A DNA stretch of 64,000 bases, taken from IMG/VR virus record IMGVR_UViG_3300041411_000053, positions 40,908 through 104,907 of that record, one strand, 5' to 3'. The notes beneath the pieces are model-generated. The model was given only the letters and a program-made list of their open reading frames with translations, was not told where the DNA came from and did no database searches. This DNA is from a virus. Positions 1 through 6,661 of the stretch are shown here, piece by piece; within the stretch, counting starts at the first letter, position 1, and every line of letters starts with the position of its first letter. The translations under genes were made by a program, and so were the position numbers.

Positions 1-130
1 TTGTTCGCCCTTTCACCTCAACACCATACGCTGAATAGTAAAGCTTTGCAGCTTTGAGCGTCATACGGTTTGTGTCTAGGTTTGTGATAATTGATTGCAT
101 CAAGTCGCGTGCAAGTACCCAATGTTTCAT
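1..130 (-). CDS. hypothetical protein, 3'-truncated at window edge
   Basis: The first 43 codons of a gene that runs off the left end of the window. It starts MKHWVLARDLMQS and is open to base 1. Its ATG shares the bases ATGA with the stop codon of the gene upstream (127-444), so the two are probably translationally coupled. Only the N-terminus is visible and no family is recognised. Confidence 0.7.
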   Translation of the reverse strand, partial: MKHWVLARDLMQSIITNLDTNRMTLKAAKLYYSAYGVEVKGRT

Positions 131-444
131 ACAAACCCCTTTGCTTTGCATTCTAGATGCCAATCAATAAGATCCTTTACATGGGATTCACTTCTGAACA
201 CCACACCTTTACAACATTGATCACCGTACAGATTGAAGGCGTAGAATTTACCGCACACGTCCTTAGCAATCTCTATCCGCTTGTACACTGCGACGGTGGT
301 GATTATCTCCCCACCTTGAGAATATGCCCACTCTTTAGCCTGTTGTTCGGTTTCAAACTGGGCTATAAGCTCACCAGTAACCAAACCACTACGCATACGC
401 AATGCATAATGATCAACGTATTTTTCAACAGACATTAATAACAT
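127..444 (-). CDS. hypothetical protein, 105 aa
   Basis: A small soluble protein of unknown function. The ATG at 444 is preferred to the GTG nine bases upstream because AAAGGTG sits at good Shine-Dalgarno distance from it; ATG 435 is also possible. It contains a segment FETEQQAKEWA, an aromatic-x-T/S...A pattern seen in many other small proteins of this phage. It is the second gene of a short unit from the promoter at 597-624. Confidence 0.75.
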   Translation of the reverse strand: MLLMSVEKYVDHYALRMRSGLVTGELIAQFETEQQAKEWAYSQGGEIITTVAVYKRIEIAKDVCGKFYAFNLYGDQCCKGVVFRSESHVKDLIDWHLECKAKGFV

Positions 445-466
445 TAAAAACACCTTTGTTGTTTGA

Positions 467-562
467 TTACAGACCAGTGATTAAAGAAGTAACCAGAGCA
501 GCAACCAGTGTGGTGATTATCATCCAGAAGATAATTTCACATACCAAGTCAGTGACGTTCAT
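467..562 (-). CDS. single-pass membrane microprotein, 31 aa
   Basis: A 31-codon ORF, MNVTDLVCEIIFW followed by a continuous hydrophobic stretch (about residues 9-30), predicted as one membrane helix. GGAG lies upstream of the ATG and the promoter at 597-624 fires straight into it, which is the main support for it being a real gene. Function unknown; small phage membrane proteins of this kind often disturb host envelope functions, but that is only a suggestion here. Confidence 0.6.
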   Translation of the reverse strand: MNVTDLVCEIIFWMIITTLVAALVTSLITGL

Positions 563-596
563 TTCGTCTTGCTCCGTTGTTTGTCTGTATGGTGTA

Positions 597-624
597 ATTC
601 TAGCAGGTTTAGAGAACCGGTCAA
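597..624 (-). promoter_or_regulatory. sigma-70 promoter (left-end family)
   Basis: On the minus strand TTGACC - 16 nt - TAGAAT. The spacer contains TTCTCTAAA, shared with five other promoters in the first 6.6 kb. It drives the 31-aa membrane ORF and the two genes after it. Confidence 0.8.
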
Positions 625-663
625 GCTTTATTTTCAACCTTTTGAAAAGAAAATCACAGGTAT

Positions 664-690
664 TAAAAACCCCAGCATAAGCTGGGGCTC
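664..690 (-). terminator. intrinsic terminator
   Basis: Minus-strand hairpin AGCCCCAGC - TTAT - GCTGGGG(T) followed by TTTTTAA. It closes the unit transcribed from the promoter at 1457-1484 and insulates it from the promoter at 597-624. Confidence 0.85.
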
Positions 691-711
691 TATTGTTTCA
701 CGTGGAACTCT

Positions 712-873
712 TTACAGCCACCATTTCAGTCGGTCAAGGTTCACAATGCTACCATCCTGCATTAGTGCCGCTCTGGACTGTTTAGGGCATTGTGGGTTGA
801 CTGTATAACCAAGGATAGACGCTACGATCTTACCGCACTTGAACGGCTTCCCGCTTCGTTTCATGACCAACAT
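712..873 (-). CDS. hypothetical basic protein, 53 aa
   Basis: MLVMKRSGKPFKCGKIVAS... ending DRLKWWL. AAGGAA lies five bases before the ATG. The protein is basic with two cysteines about 17 residues apart. It is the last gene before the terminator at 664-690. No family recognised. Confidence 0.7.
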   Translation of the reverse strand: MLVMKRSGKPFKCGKIVASILGYTVNPQCPKQSRAALMQDGSIVNLDRLKWWL

Positions 874-882
874 ATTATTTCC

Positions 883-1059
883 TTATAGTTTTACAACATA
901 ACCGAATGATTGAAAAACATATACAGCATTAAACACTGTAAGTGTAATTAGAGCAAATTTAATAACAAAGTTGGACCAGCTAGTTTTAGCCCATACTACA
1001 GCAAAGAATGCGATAACAACTAAGTTTACTACTGAAAGATATTGCATTTTATACATCAT
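883..1059 (-). CDS. two-helix membrane protein, 58 aa
   Basis: Starts MMYKMQYLS and carries two hydrophobic stretches (about residues 9-23 and 31-50) separated by a short polar turn containing KTSWSN, predicted as a hairpin of two membrane helices. Either of two adjacent ATGs (1059 or 1056) could be used; the ribosome site is weak. It lies between two small genes of the same orientation. Function unknown. Confidence 0.65.
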   Translation of the reverse strand: MMYKMQYLSVVNLVVIAFFAVVWAKTSWSNFVIKFALITLTVFNAVYVFQSFGYVVKL

Positions 1060-1110
1060 GTAATTACTCGAAAGCTCTTAAGTACATAACAGAACTTTCT
1101 GATAATTACA

Positions 1111-1305
1111 CTAGACAATACGCTGTACCAACTTGAGGTTATCAAGTGCGCAACTAGAACCGTCCTCTCTACATACCCACACTGTATTATCATGGGCAAC
1201 TACCATTACAAGATCGTCGGACATGGCTGCATAATCTAGGTTGTTTTCCAGAAGATGCAAGGCTTTTGAAATATTGAACACATTAAGGAAGTTATGAGCT
1301 TTCAT
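1111..1305 (-). CDS. hypothetical protein, 64 aa
   Basis: Starts MKAHNFLNVFN. The ATG follows directly after the stop of the upstream 32-aa membrane ORF (TAATATG), so it is probably translated by coupling, which would explain the lack of a clear Shine-Dalgarno. Function unknown. Confidence 0.7.
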   Translation of the reverse strand: MKAHNFLNVFNISKALHLLENNLDYAAMSDDLVMVVAHDNTVWVCREDGSSCALDNLKLVQRIV

Positions 1306-1306
1306 A

Positions 1307-1405
1307 TTAGATAGTCGTCGCCAGAATGGAACCGTAGTTAATCATAGCATACAGTGCTACAGTAATCAGAACACCAACAGGAAGTGCAACCATATACTTG
1401 TTCAT
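1307..1405 (-). CDS. single-pass membrane microprotein, 32 aa
   Basis: MNKYMVALPVGVLITVALY..., one predicted membrane helix over residues 5-22 and a short polar tail. An in-frame ATG at 1420 would add five residues; GAGAAA before the ATG at 1405 favours the shorter form. It is the first gene after the promoter at 1457-1484. Function unknown. Confidence 0.65.
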   Translation of the reverse strand: MNKYMVALPVGVLITVALYAMINYGSILATTI

Positions 1406-1456
1406 GATAATGTTTCTCATCTTAGGGAAAACCATTTTTCCCCTTTCTTGTCCTCA

Positions 1457-1484
1457 ATTCTACACCAGTTAGAGAAGGAGTCAA
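1457..1484 (-). promoter_or_regulatory. sigma-70 promoter (left-end family)
   Basis: Minus strand TTGACT - 16 nt - TAGAAT, spacer with TTCTCTAA. The TAA ending the upstream reading frame (1488-1490) is only four bases before the -35 box, a layout repeated at several promoters of this region. Confidence 0.8.
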
Positions 1485-1487
1485 GCT

Positions 1488-1680
1488 TTATTTTCGACCT
1501 TCTTTAACAAACCTTTCAGGCATCCATGAGTAGAATGGAACACCTTCTAGGATCAAATCGGTTTTACCGCCAAAATACTTCGATTGTCCTTTCAACAGTG
1601 TATACCTTGTTAAGCTCTAGCACATTCCGATAGTCGGGATCTATGCACATCACTTTGTCACCTTGTTTGATTTCGGTCAT
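1488..1680 (-). pseudogene. small gene interrupted by a +1 frameshift (63 aa if repaired)
   Basis: The ATG at 1680 (ATGA overlap with the gene upstream) opens MTEIKQGDKVMCIDPDY... up to KVYTV, after which this frame reaches a TAA at 1564. The next frame continues without a break as LKGQSKYFGGKTDL to FVKEGRK and a TAA at 1488, right at the following promoter, which is where genes of this region normally end. Removing one base near 1600 restores a 63-codon gene. This is a natural mutation, a sequencing error or, less likely, a programmed shift. The N-terminus resembles the short SH3-like fold common in phage proteins. Confidence 0.5.
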
Positions 1681-1928
1681 GGTGCATCATCCTCTACAAT
1701 CTCTTTCGTTTCCATTTCGAGCGAGACAATTTCGAAAACAGTCTCACCGATCTTAAACTCTGTGAGCCAGTCTGTCAACTGTTGTTCATCACCCCAAAGG
1801 GCTAGAAAGCGCTCATCTTGAGCATGGGTGTTTGAGTTGGCATCTTGCACGTTTGACGCTGTATCAATCACATAGTCAGAACAAGCCGACATTGTGCACA
1901 CTACAGCGATAGTTGCCCATATTGACAT
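1677..1928 (-). CDS. possible lipoprotein, 83 aa
   Basis: Starts MSIWATIAVVCTMSAC; the hydrophobic start followed by MSAC looks like a short signal peptide with a lipobox (cysteine 16), but the usual basic residues before the hydrophobic core are missing, so lipidation is uncertain. The remainder is acidic. AAAGGA precedes the ATG. It is the first gene after the promoter at 1971-1999. Function unknown. Confidence 0.65.
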   Translation of the reverse strand: MSIWATIAVVCTMSACSDYVIDTASNVQDANSNTHAQDERFLALWGDEQQLTDWLTEFKIGETVFEIVSLEMETKEIVEDDAP

Positions 1929-1970
1929 TTTCGTATTCCTTTAGAAAAATTGTTTTGTTTCGACGGGGTT

Positions 1971-1999
1971 ATAGTCTCATCTGGTTAACCCCGTGTCAA
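1971..1999 (-). promoter_or_regulatory. probable sigma-70 promoter
   Basis: Minus strand TTGACA - 17 nt - GACTAT. The -35 box is perfect, the -10 poor. It lies immediately after the stop codon of the upstream gene and before the lipoprotein-like gene at 1677-1928. Confidence 0.55.
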
Positions 2000-2002
2000 C
2001 GG

Positions 2003-2215
2003 TTATTTTGCAATTTCATAAATAAACAGCTGTTGTCCATGTGAGCCGCGAAACTCAGCACCGTCTGGAACGTCAAACCAGCTGTTAAAGTCACAAACCT
2101 GTAGAACACCGTCCTTTACACGAACATCATAATAACGACTATCAATGTATATTCCGTTGCCTGAGTCAAGGTGTCTACAGATAAGAATTTGCGCCTGTTT
2201 AGGAGTGAGAATCAT
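2003..2215 (-). CDS. hypothetical protein, 70 aa
   Basis: MILTPKQAQILICRHLDSG..., no family recognised. AAGGGT lies about 10 bases before the ATG. Its stop codon sits three bases from the -35 box of the next promoter. It is the last gene of the run that begins at 3937. Confidence 0.7.
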   Translation of the reverse strand: MILTPKQAQILICRHLDSGNGIYIDSRYYDVRVKDGVLQVCDFNSWFDVPDGAEFRGSHGQQLFIYEIAK

Positions 2216-2231
2216 TTTCGTTAACCCTTAA

Positions 2232-2477
2232 TTAGTCCGGTTTGAATTTGCAAAGAATGTGAGACGGTGCAATAAACTGGAGTGCGTAGCATTGAGCATC
2301 TTGCAAGGTCTTGAATGGTTTAAAGTCCCAATCAACACCAACGCCGCCAGAGTGTGTACTAACTTCAAAGCGACAACCTTTAAACACAGGTGTCTCACTT
2401 TCGTATATACGTGCTATACGGTCAACCTGTGAGCTGTGAGTGTGTACGTTACTGCTGTATGTGCAAAGCTTTTTCAT
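2232..2477 (-). CDS. hypothetical protein, 81 aa
   Basis: Starts MKKLCTYSSNVHTH and contains FKTLQDAQCYA, the aromatic-x-T...A pattern found in several small proteins of this phage. Its ATG overlaps the stop of the upstream gene (ATGA). Function unknown. Confidence 0.7.
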   Translation of the reverse strand: MKKLCTYSSNVHTHSSQVDRIARIYESETPVFKGCRFEVSTHSGGVGVDWDFKPFKTLQDAQCYALQFIAPSHILCKFKPD

Positions 2478-2707
2478 GGCTGTGCTACCTCTACAGTTTC
2501 AACATTGGACAGGCTGTTAAACCATGTCGCATATGCACGCTTACCCATCTTGCGTTCAAGTGCATCATTCATGGCATCAAACAACACACTAGGCCATTGT
2601 GGCTCTTTCCAGTCCGCTTTAATACTTTCTTGCAGACCATCAACGCTCATGTTCATAGCGCTGTTACGCAAAGCTGTACGATGTTTCTTGTATTCACGAA
2701 TATCCAT
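2474..2707 (-). CDS. hypothetical protein, 77 aa
   Basis: The start at 2707 (MDIREYKKHRTALRN) is preferred to ATG 2725 because TTGAGG lies at good distance from it. The protein is helical and charged. It overlaps the next gene by ATGA. Function unknown. Confidence 0.65.
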   Translation of the reverse strand: MDIREYKKHRTALRNSAMNMSVDGLQESIKADWKEPQWPSVLFDAMNDALERKMGKRAYATWFNSLSNVETVEVAQP

Positions 2708-2794
2708 TTGGCAAACCTCAATCATCAGTTAAGAGTAATTACCGGCAGCTACTGCGAACATCCTGCTGTCTTGTACGTTGTTAGATTAGCATGT

Positions 2795-3118
2795 TTAACA
2801 CTGTTGTAAACTACCGTCTGTCGACTTTTGTTGAAAAGCTACCATCATATGCGGACACACACTACGAGCGTACACGCGGGGCGGGCGACCAACCCCGCAA
2901 CCATCTTCAAGCTTGCCAACATGGCTAACAAGCTTTCCAATGTATTCAAGCCTTACCAGTTCATTGCTGACAGCTTTCGATAAATCAACAGCCTCTAGGC
3001 TCGTGTGTGTGTCTTTAAGGCACGCTATCACGTCAGCTACACAGAACGTTGTCTCACTTGTTCCAGCAAGCCAGAGAGCCACACAGGAACGCACAAAGGG
3101 AGTATGAGTGTTTGCCAT
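2795..3118 (-). CDS. hypothetical protein, possible winged-helix, 107 aa
   Basis: The middle part, FCVADVIACL to LVRLEYIGKL and then GRPPRVYAR, follows the helix - recognition helix - beta wing order of winged-helix DNA-binding domains, and the GRPPRVY end is typical of a wing. This is a pattern reading only. A weak promoter-like pair (TTTACA - 16 - TAATCT) just downstream could serve the next gene. If it is a regulator, it is the only candidate in the first 10 kb. Confidence 0.6.
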   Translation of the reverse strand: MANTHTPFVRSCVALWLAGTSETTFCVADVIACLKDTHTSLEAVDLSKAVSNELVRLEYIGKLVSHVGKLEDGCGVGRPPRVYARSVCPHMMVAFQQKSTDGSLQQC

Positions 3119-3121
3119 GGT

Positions 3122-3223
3122 TCAATCTTCCTTCACATGACAGTATCGGCAAAACATACCGGGGTAATTGCTAAACATAGCACCGCATCCCATGCATTTC
3201 TTCTTACGCTTTAGAATCGCCAC
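3122..3223 (-). CDS. zinc-ribbon microprotein, 33 aa
   Basis: A GTG-started ORF one base after the stop of the gene upstream. It reads VAILKRKKKCMGCG... ending FCRYCHVKED, so two CxxC pairs 17 residues apart follow a basic start: a single minimal zinc ribbon. It ends three bases before the next ATG. The tight spacing and metal-binding pattern support a real gene; its target is unknown. Confidence 0.65.
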   Translation of the reverse strand: MAILKRKKKCMGCGAMFSNYPGMFCRYCHVKED

Positions 3224-3224
3224 G

Positions 3225-3524
3225 TTACTCAATTCCTTTTGTTTTATGCAACACAGTTAGTTCATAACTACGGTGCAAATCAGCTTTGATTGCTGCAATG
3301 GTTTCAGGTGACAGACCATCACGAATAACAACAGGGTTGATAATCTCACGACCACCTAAGGCGGTAAGTTGCAACAGTACACCGCTCGCCATCATTCTAG
3401 ATGTTGAAGCTTTGTCTATTTCAGATTGGGCGTATGCATAACGGTGTGCTAACTGTGACTCAAGTTCAAGAATCTGGCGCTCAAGTTGTTGACGGGTTTT
3501 CTTAGTCGGTTTTGTAGTAGCCAT
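3225..3524 (-). CDS. hypothetical coiled-coil protein, 99 aa
   Basis: The start at MATTKPTKKTRQQLE (3524) is chosen because GAGGTG lies four bases before it; the longer reading to 3581 has no ribosome site. Residues 8-35 form a charged coiled coil (QQLERQILELESQLA). Function unknown. Confidence 0.7.
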   Translation of the reverse strand: MATTKPTKKTRQQLERQILELESQLAHRYAYAQSEIDKASTSRMMASGVLLQLTALGGREIINPVVIRDGLSPETIAAIKADLHRSYELTVLHKTKGIE

Positions 3525-3568
3525 GTTACACCTCATTTGTCCGTTTGTATTACATTCAGAAGACTTAC

Positions 3569-3596
3569 TAGAAGCACCCAATCTAGAGTGCTTCTA
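3569..3596. other. perfect 9-bp hairpin
   Basis: TAGAAGCAC and GTGCTTCTA separated by ten bases, between two co-directional genes. Neither strand has a U-run after it, so it is not a clear terminator; it may be a processing or stability element. Confidence 0.5.
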
Positions 3597-3607
3597 TAAA
3601 TCAACTG

Positions 3608-3937
3608 TTATTCTTCGTCCTCATCTTCTTCTTCAAGTTCCCATTCGTCACCGTCGATAAATTCGATATCGTCGGAGTCTTCTTTAGACAGTTGGTTTTC
3701 AAGTTCCGACTGCAACTCACTTTCATAATCACCCTTACCACAACGGAAAGCCGTAGGGTCTGCATCTTGCAAAAGACGACCGGAACCGAAAGTCATACCA
3801 CACACTTGCACGTCACCGTAAACCTCATCGAGATAGTCTACATATTCACTTTCAGATACAGACACTTCACCATTGTTAACGTCGAAGCCTTTGAAAGTTT
3901 TAACGTTGTCAACATTCCAGAATTGTTCGGATTTCAT
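3608..3937 (-). CDS. acidic hypothetical protein, 109 aa
   Basis: Starts MKSEQFWNVDNV (AAAGGAATAAAG upstream). The C-terminal third is extremely acidic, ending in a run of Glu and Asp (ELEEEDEDEE). Such tails in phage early proteins can mimic DNA or bind basic host proteins, but no family is recognised. It is the first gene after the promoter at 3985-4012. Confidence 0.75.
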   Translation of the reverse strand: MKSEQFWNVDNVKTFKGFDVNNGEVSVSESEYVDYLDEVYGDVQVCGMTFGSGRLLQDADPTAFRCGKGDYESELQSELENQLSKEDSDDIEFIDGDEWELEEEDEDEE

Positions 3938-3984
3938 AATCTTTATTCCTTTAGCGAGAGGCGTTTGCCTCTCTTGTGTGGTTG

Positions 3985-4012
3985 ATTCTAGCAGGTTTAG
4001 AGAAGTGGTCAA
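3985..4012 (-). promoter_or_regulatory. sigma-70 promoter (left-end family)
   Basis: Minus strand TTGACC - 16 nt - TAGAAT; spacer nearly identical to the one at 597-624 (TTCTCTAAACCTGC). It drives the acidic protein and a run of genes down to about 2.0 kb. Confidence 0.8.
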
Positions 4013-4015
4013 GCT

Positions 4016-4243
4016 TTATTTATAAACAATCATGAAATCAGCATGGTATGAGGCTATCCACAGCTGTTGATATTCCTTGTGACATTCAATCCCATCACCA
4101 AGATCCTCGGAACACCAAAAGTCAACGCATTCAAGAAGGTACAACCCTTTAAAATCACTTCCTTCTGATGGTAGTGCGTGAATAACTTTGTACTTGTTAC
4201 CACCTTCTAACAGACAAAGAATTGTACCATGTTGATGTTTCAT
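4016..4243 (-). CDS. hypothetical protein, 75 aa
   Basis: MKHQHGTILCLLEGGNKYK..., start one base after the upstream stop (TAAAATG). The stop TAA is directly followed by the -35 box of the promoter at 3985-4012. Function unknown. Confidence 0.7.
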   Translation of the reverse strand: MKHQHGTILCLLEGGNKYKVIHALPSEGSDFKGLYLLECVDFWCSEDLGDGIECHKEYQQLWIASYHADFMIVYK

Positions 4244-4244
4244 T

Positions 4245-4568
4245 TTACTTACCACCTTTGATAAGTAGGAACAATTGATTACCACAAGCGTACCAATAGT
4301 TCTCAATCAGTGTAGTTTGTGCGTCATCGCTTTTACGACTGATTCCGTTCTTTGCCAGAAGTTCTAGAATTTCATTATTCCAGAATGGAACAGTGCATAC
4401 ACTTGGCAACCCTTGCAAATAATCTTTGCACGCTGTAGGAGTCAAACCATTGTAACCGTATTCAGCTTGGTACACTTCACCTACTGTTGTCTTACCACAA
4501 TCGGTCACATACTCCATGTCAATAGCTGATTCGACAATTTGTTTTGCAACTTGGTTAACTGTTGTCAT
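4245..4568 (-). CDS. hypothetical protein, 107 aa
   Basis: Start MTTVNQVAKQIVESAID at 4568 with AAAGAGA upstream. It includes VPFWNNEILELLAKNG. It is the first gene after the promoter at 4619-4646. No family recognised. Confidence 0.7.
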   Translation of the reverse strand: MTTVNQVAKQIVESAIDMEYVTDCGKTTVGEVYQAEYGYNGLTPTACKDYLQGLPSVCTVPFWNNEILELLAKNGISRKSDDAQTTLIENYWYACGNQLFLLIKGGK

Positions 4569-4618
4569 GTTCGCATTCTCTTTAGTGGTGAAAGAGGTTT
4601 TCCCCTTTCTTGACGCCC

Positions 4619-4646
4619 ATTCTACAGGCTTTAGAAAACGAGTCAA
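4619..4646 (-). promoter_or_regulatory. sigma-70 promoter (left-end family)
   Basis: Minus strand TTGACT - 16 nt - TAGAAT; spacer variant TTTTCTAAA. It is separated from the preceding unit by the terminator at 4684-4710. Confidence 0.8.
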
Positions 4647-4683
4647 CAACTATTTTCACCATTTTGCATTTATTTTTAGGCAA

Positions 4684-4710
4684 TGAAAAGCCCCGCAAAA
4701 GCGGGGCTCT
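4684..4710 (-). terminator. intrinsic terminator
   Basis: Minus-strand hairpin AGCCCCGC - TTTT - GCGGGGCT followed by TTTCATT. It ends the two-gene unit 5096-5224 / 4729-5091. Confidence 0.85.
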
Positions 4711-4728
4711 ATACATTTGTTCTATCAG

Positions 4729-5091
4729 TTACCAGTGACCAAAATATGAGTCGTCAAGGTCAACAGGGTTTCGATCAAGCCATTTTGAATAAACACCAGC
4801 ATGGGCGTCTGCCGCTTTCTTGCTACGGAACAGGCTGCATTTACGGTCGTCGTATGCAAAACCCGGAACGCCTAAATCACCCGGAAAAATGTAGTCTTCA
4901 CGACCAACACAAAACGAGTAACACTTGTCAGAGTCAGTGCACAAGACCTTGACTTTCTCAACCCATCCGTCTTTCTCAACCGGACCCAGAACCGTTAGAG
5001 TTTTACCGCCGAAGAACTCACAGGTGAACAGTTGGTCACCAACGTTAAACTTGAAAGGTTTGGTTGATACTACGATACTTTTGATGGTCAT
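4729..5091 (-). CDS. hypothetical protein, 120 aa
   Basis: MTIKSIVVSTKPFKFNVGDQ..., beta-rich N-terminus resembling an SH3-like barrel (FNVGDQLFTCEFFGGKTLTV), then FRSKKAADAHA near the C-terminus. AAGG lies about 11 bases before the ATG. Function unknown. Confidence 0.7.
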   Translation of the reverse strand: MTIKSIVVSTKPFKFNVGDQLFTCEFFGGKTLTVLGPVEKDGWVEKVKVLCTDSDKCYSFCVGREDYIFPGDLGVPGFAYDDRKCSLFRSKKAADAHAGVYSKWLDRNPVDLDDSYFGHW

Positions 5092-5095
5092 GAGG

Positions 5096-5224
5096 TTATG
5101 CCTTCTTATCGATCAAGAAACCCCAGCGACGACCATTAGGCGCGTCATGACCATGATCAACCACTTTACCGTTGGTGCTTTTGAATTGACGTGCAAGTGT
5201 ACGGCTTTTGAAGAACAAAGTCAT
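5096..5224 (-). CDS. hypothetical basic protein, 42 aa
   Basis: MTLFFKSRTLARQFKS... ending GRRWGFLIDKKA. It is the first gene after the promoter at 5259-5286; its stop lies four bases before the next ATG. Short, basic, with the aromatic-K-S...A pattern. Function unknown. Confidence 0.7.
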   Translation of the reverse strand: MTLFFKSRTLARQFKSTNGKVVDHGHDAPNGRRWGFLIDKKA

Positions 5225-5258
5225 TACGGTGAGTCCTATTCGTTGTTTGATGGTGAGT

Positions 5259-5286
5259 ATTCTAAATTAATTTGCTAGATTGTCAA
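5259..5286 (-). promoter_or_regulatory. sigma-70 promoter
   Basis: Minus strand TTGACA - 16 nt - TAGAAT. Its spacer (ATCTAGCAAATTAATT) lacks the TTCTCTAAA element of its neighbours. Confidence 0.8.
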
Positions 5287-5290
5287 CCTT

Positions 5291-5671
5291 TTATTTCAAA
5301 CCCTTTTGCATTTTACTGATTGTTGCAAACATTTTAACAGCATGTTCAACCTGTAGCAAGTGGTTTGGATTCTCGAAAACACTCTTAATGTTATTGGCTG
5401 CAAAACAAACGGTAATAACATTACCAGAAACATAACCTTTTGAGTTGTCAACCCGCTCGAAACTCATATCTGTATTCTTTTGCTTTTCAGCCGGGAGTGT
5501 CAACCGGATTCCTGTATATTGACAAACACGACGGGCACACAATTTGCGGAATTCCGAGAAGGTTAGACCAAACTCAAGACTACGCACCTTTGCATCATTC
5601 GCTTTGATGCGATAGCGGCTCGAAACGTACAAGTCAAACTCAATAGGTGACATTCCGTGAATCAATTTCAT
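5291..5671 (-). CDS. HNH-like protein, possibly inactive, 126 aa
   Basis: The C-terminal half carries CQYTGIRLTL, then SFERVDNSKGYVSGNVITVC and ANNIKS: the D-N/S-xGYxxGNV signature of phage HNH-type homing endonucleases. The first conserved position, normally (L)DRID, here reads ERVD, and no zinc ribbon is present, so it may be a degraded or specialised nuclease. It is 126 residues long, against 184 for the related complete protein at 31986-32540. It follows the gene at 5707-6018 in the unit from promoter 6053-6080. Confidence 0.65.
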   Translation of the reverse strand: MKLIHGMSPIEFDLYVSSRYRIKANDAKVRSLEFGLTFSEFRKLCARRVCQYTGIRLTLPAEKQKNTDMSFERVDNSKGYVSGNVITVCFAANNIKSVFENPNHLLQVEHAVKMFATISKMQKGLK

Positions 5672-5706
5672 TACAAACTCTTTATGTTTAGTGGGTTATA
5701 AGAAGT

Positions 5707-6018
5707 TTACAAGCCTTCGGCTTTCAGCTCTGCAATCATGTCTTGCCAGAATACAACACGCATTTTGTAGCAGACGTTAGACGACCAACCATAACGATGG
5801 CTATACCCTTCGTATTTCTTATTGGTGTATCTCAAAACATTATGTAAAACAATTGTATGATGTTGTCTTAGTATCCAGTAAATTTTATCGTCCAGCAAAG
5901 CCAACGCATTACGCGTTTCAGGTGTTCCGTCGTTTGCACAATGTTCCAGTTCGTGGCACATGTAAGAAGAATTCTCGTATTTTGTAAGTGCTAGTGTCAA
6001 CAGTTCAGAAGCTTTCAT
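5707..6018 (-). CDS. hypothetical protein, 103 aa
   Basis: MKASELLTLALTKYENSSY..., GGGAATAAG upstream of the ATG at 6018. Helical, with several cysteines and histidines. First gene after the promoter at 6053-6080. No family recognised. Confidence 0.7.
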   Translation of the reverse strand: MKASELLTLALTKYENSSYMCHELEHCANDGTPETRNALALLDDKIYWILRQHHTIVLHNVLRYTNKKYEGYSHRYGWSSNVCYKMRVVFWQDMIAELKAEGL

Positions 6019-6052
6019 GTTCTTATTCCCGTTTGCTTGTTTGGTGTTGACC

Positions 6053-6080
6053 ATTCTACAGACATTTAGAGAATGGTCAA
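6053..6080 (-). promoter_or_regulatory. sigma-70 promoter (left-end family)
   Basis: Minus strand TTGACC - 16 nt - TAGAAT, spacer with TTCTCTAAA shifted by one base relative to its relatives. Confidence 0.8.
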
Positions 6081-6088
6081 GCTTTTAT

Positions 6089-6493
6089 TTAACCAACGTA
6101 AACCAATCCATCATCACCCAAATACAAATTAACACTGCCATACACTTTGCTTACTGCTGTCAGACGGTTTCCAAGCTCACCCAAGCCCCGATCCCAAAAT
6201 CCAGAACCGTGACCATTGCGTGTAAGCCAGAAGTCATGACCAGCACACTCAAAGGCGTCATAACCGGGAGCATGGCTTTTCTTATCAGCATACTCTAGCA
6301 AGTCGGCGGTATTACTGTTAATGAAGTCAAGACAATCGTCTTCCAACTTATCAGATTCACCGGGAGCCCAATCAAAATCATCAAGGTTGACTTGAGTATC
6401 GTCCGCACCCGGTAAGGTATCGGTAGACGACCACAGAGCTTCTGTCAAGTAGCCTTCGATAAATGATTGGATTTGCTGTTCTGTGATTTTCAT
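6089..6493 (-). CDS. acidic hypothetical protein, 134 aa
   Basis: MKITEQQIQSFIEGYLTEALW..., AAGGAAT upstream of the ATG. Contains a segment GYDAFECAGHDFWLTRNGHG seen in small phage proteins of unknown function. It forms a single-gene unit: promoter 6532-6559 before it, the next -35 box nine bases after its stop. Confidence 0.75.
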   Translation of the reverse strand: MKITEQQIQSFIEGYLTEALWSSTDTLPGADDTQVNLDDFDWAPGESDKLEDDCLDFINSNTADLLEYADKKSHAPGYDAFECAGHDFWLTRNGHGSGFWDRGLGELGNRLTAVSKVYGSVNLYLGDDGLVYVG

Positions 6494-6531
6494 TACATGA
6501 TTCCTTAAGCTTGTTTGCTTTCGATATGTGA

Positions 6532-6559
6532 AGTCTACAGCATTTAGAGAAGGCGTCAA
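6532..6559 (-). promoter_or_regulatory. sigma-70 promoter (left-end family)
   Basis: Minus strand TTGACG - 16 nt - TAGACT, spacer with TTCTCTAAA. It drives the single gene 6089-6493. Confidence 0.7.
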
Positions 6560-6661
6560 GCATCTTTTTCAAATTCTTTTCAGCCTTGTATATAGAGGAA
6601 CGGGTGCACGCGAATAGCACAACAACAAAGGAAGTCAAGCAAAATAATTTTAGAAAAGGTG

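Noticed and set aside
2783-2810. TTTACA-16-TAATCT as a promoter
   Set aside because: Poor match, overlaps the end of a gene and the downstream genes are already served by the promoter at 3985-4012.
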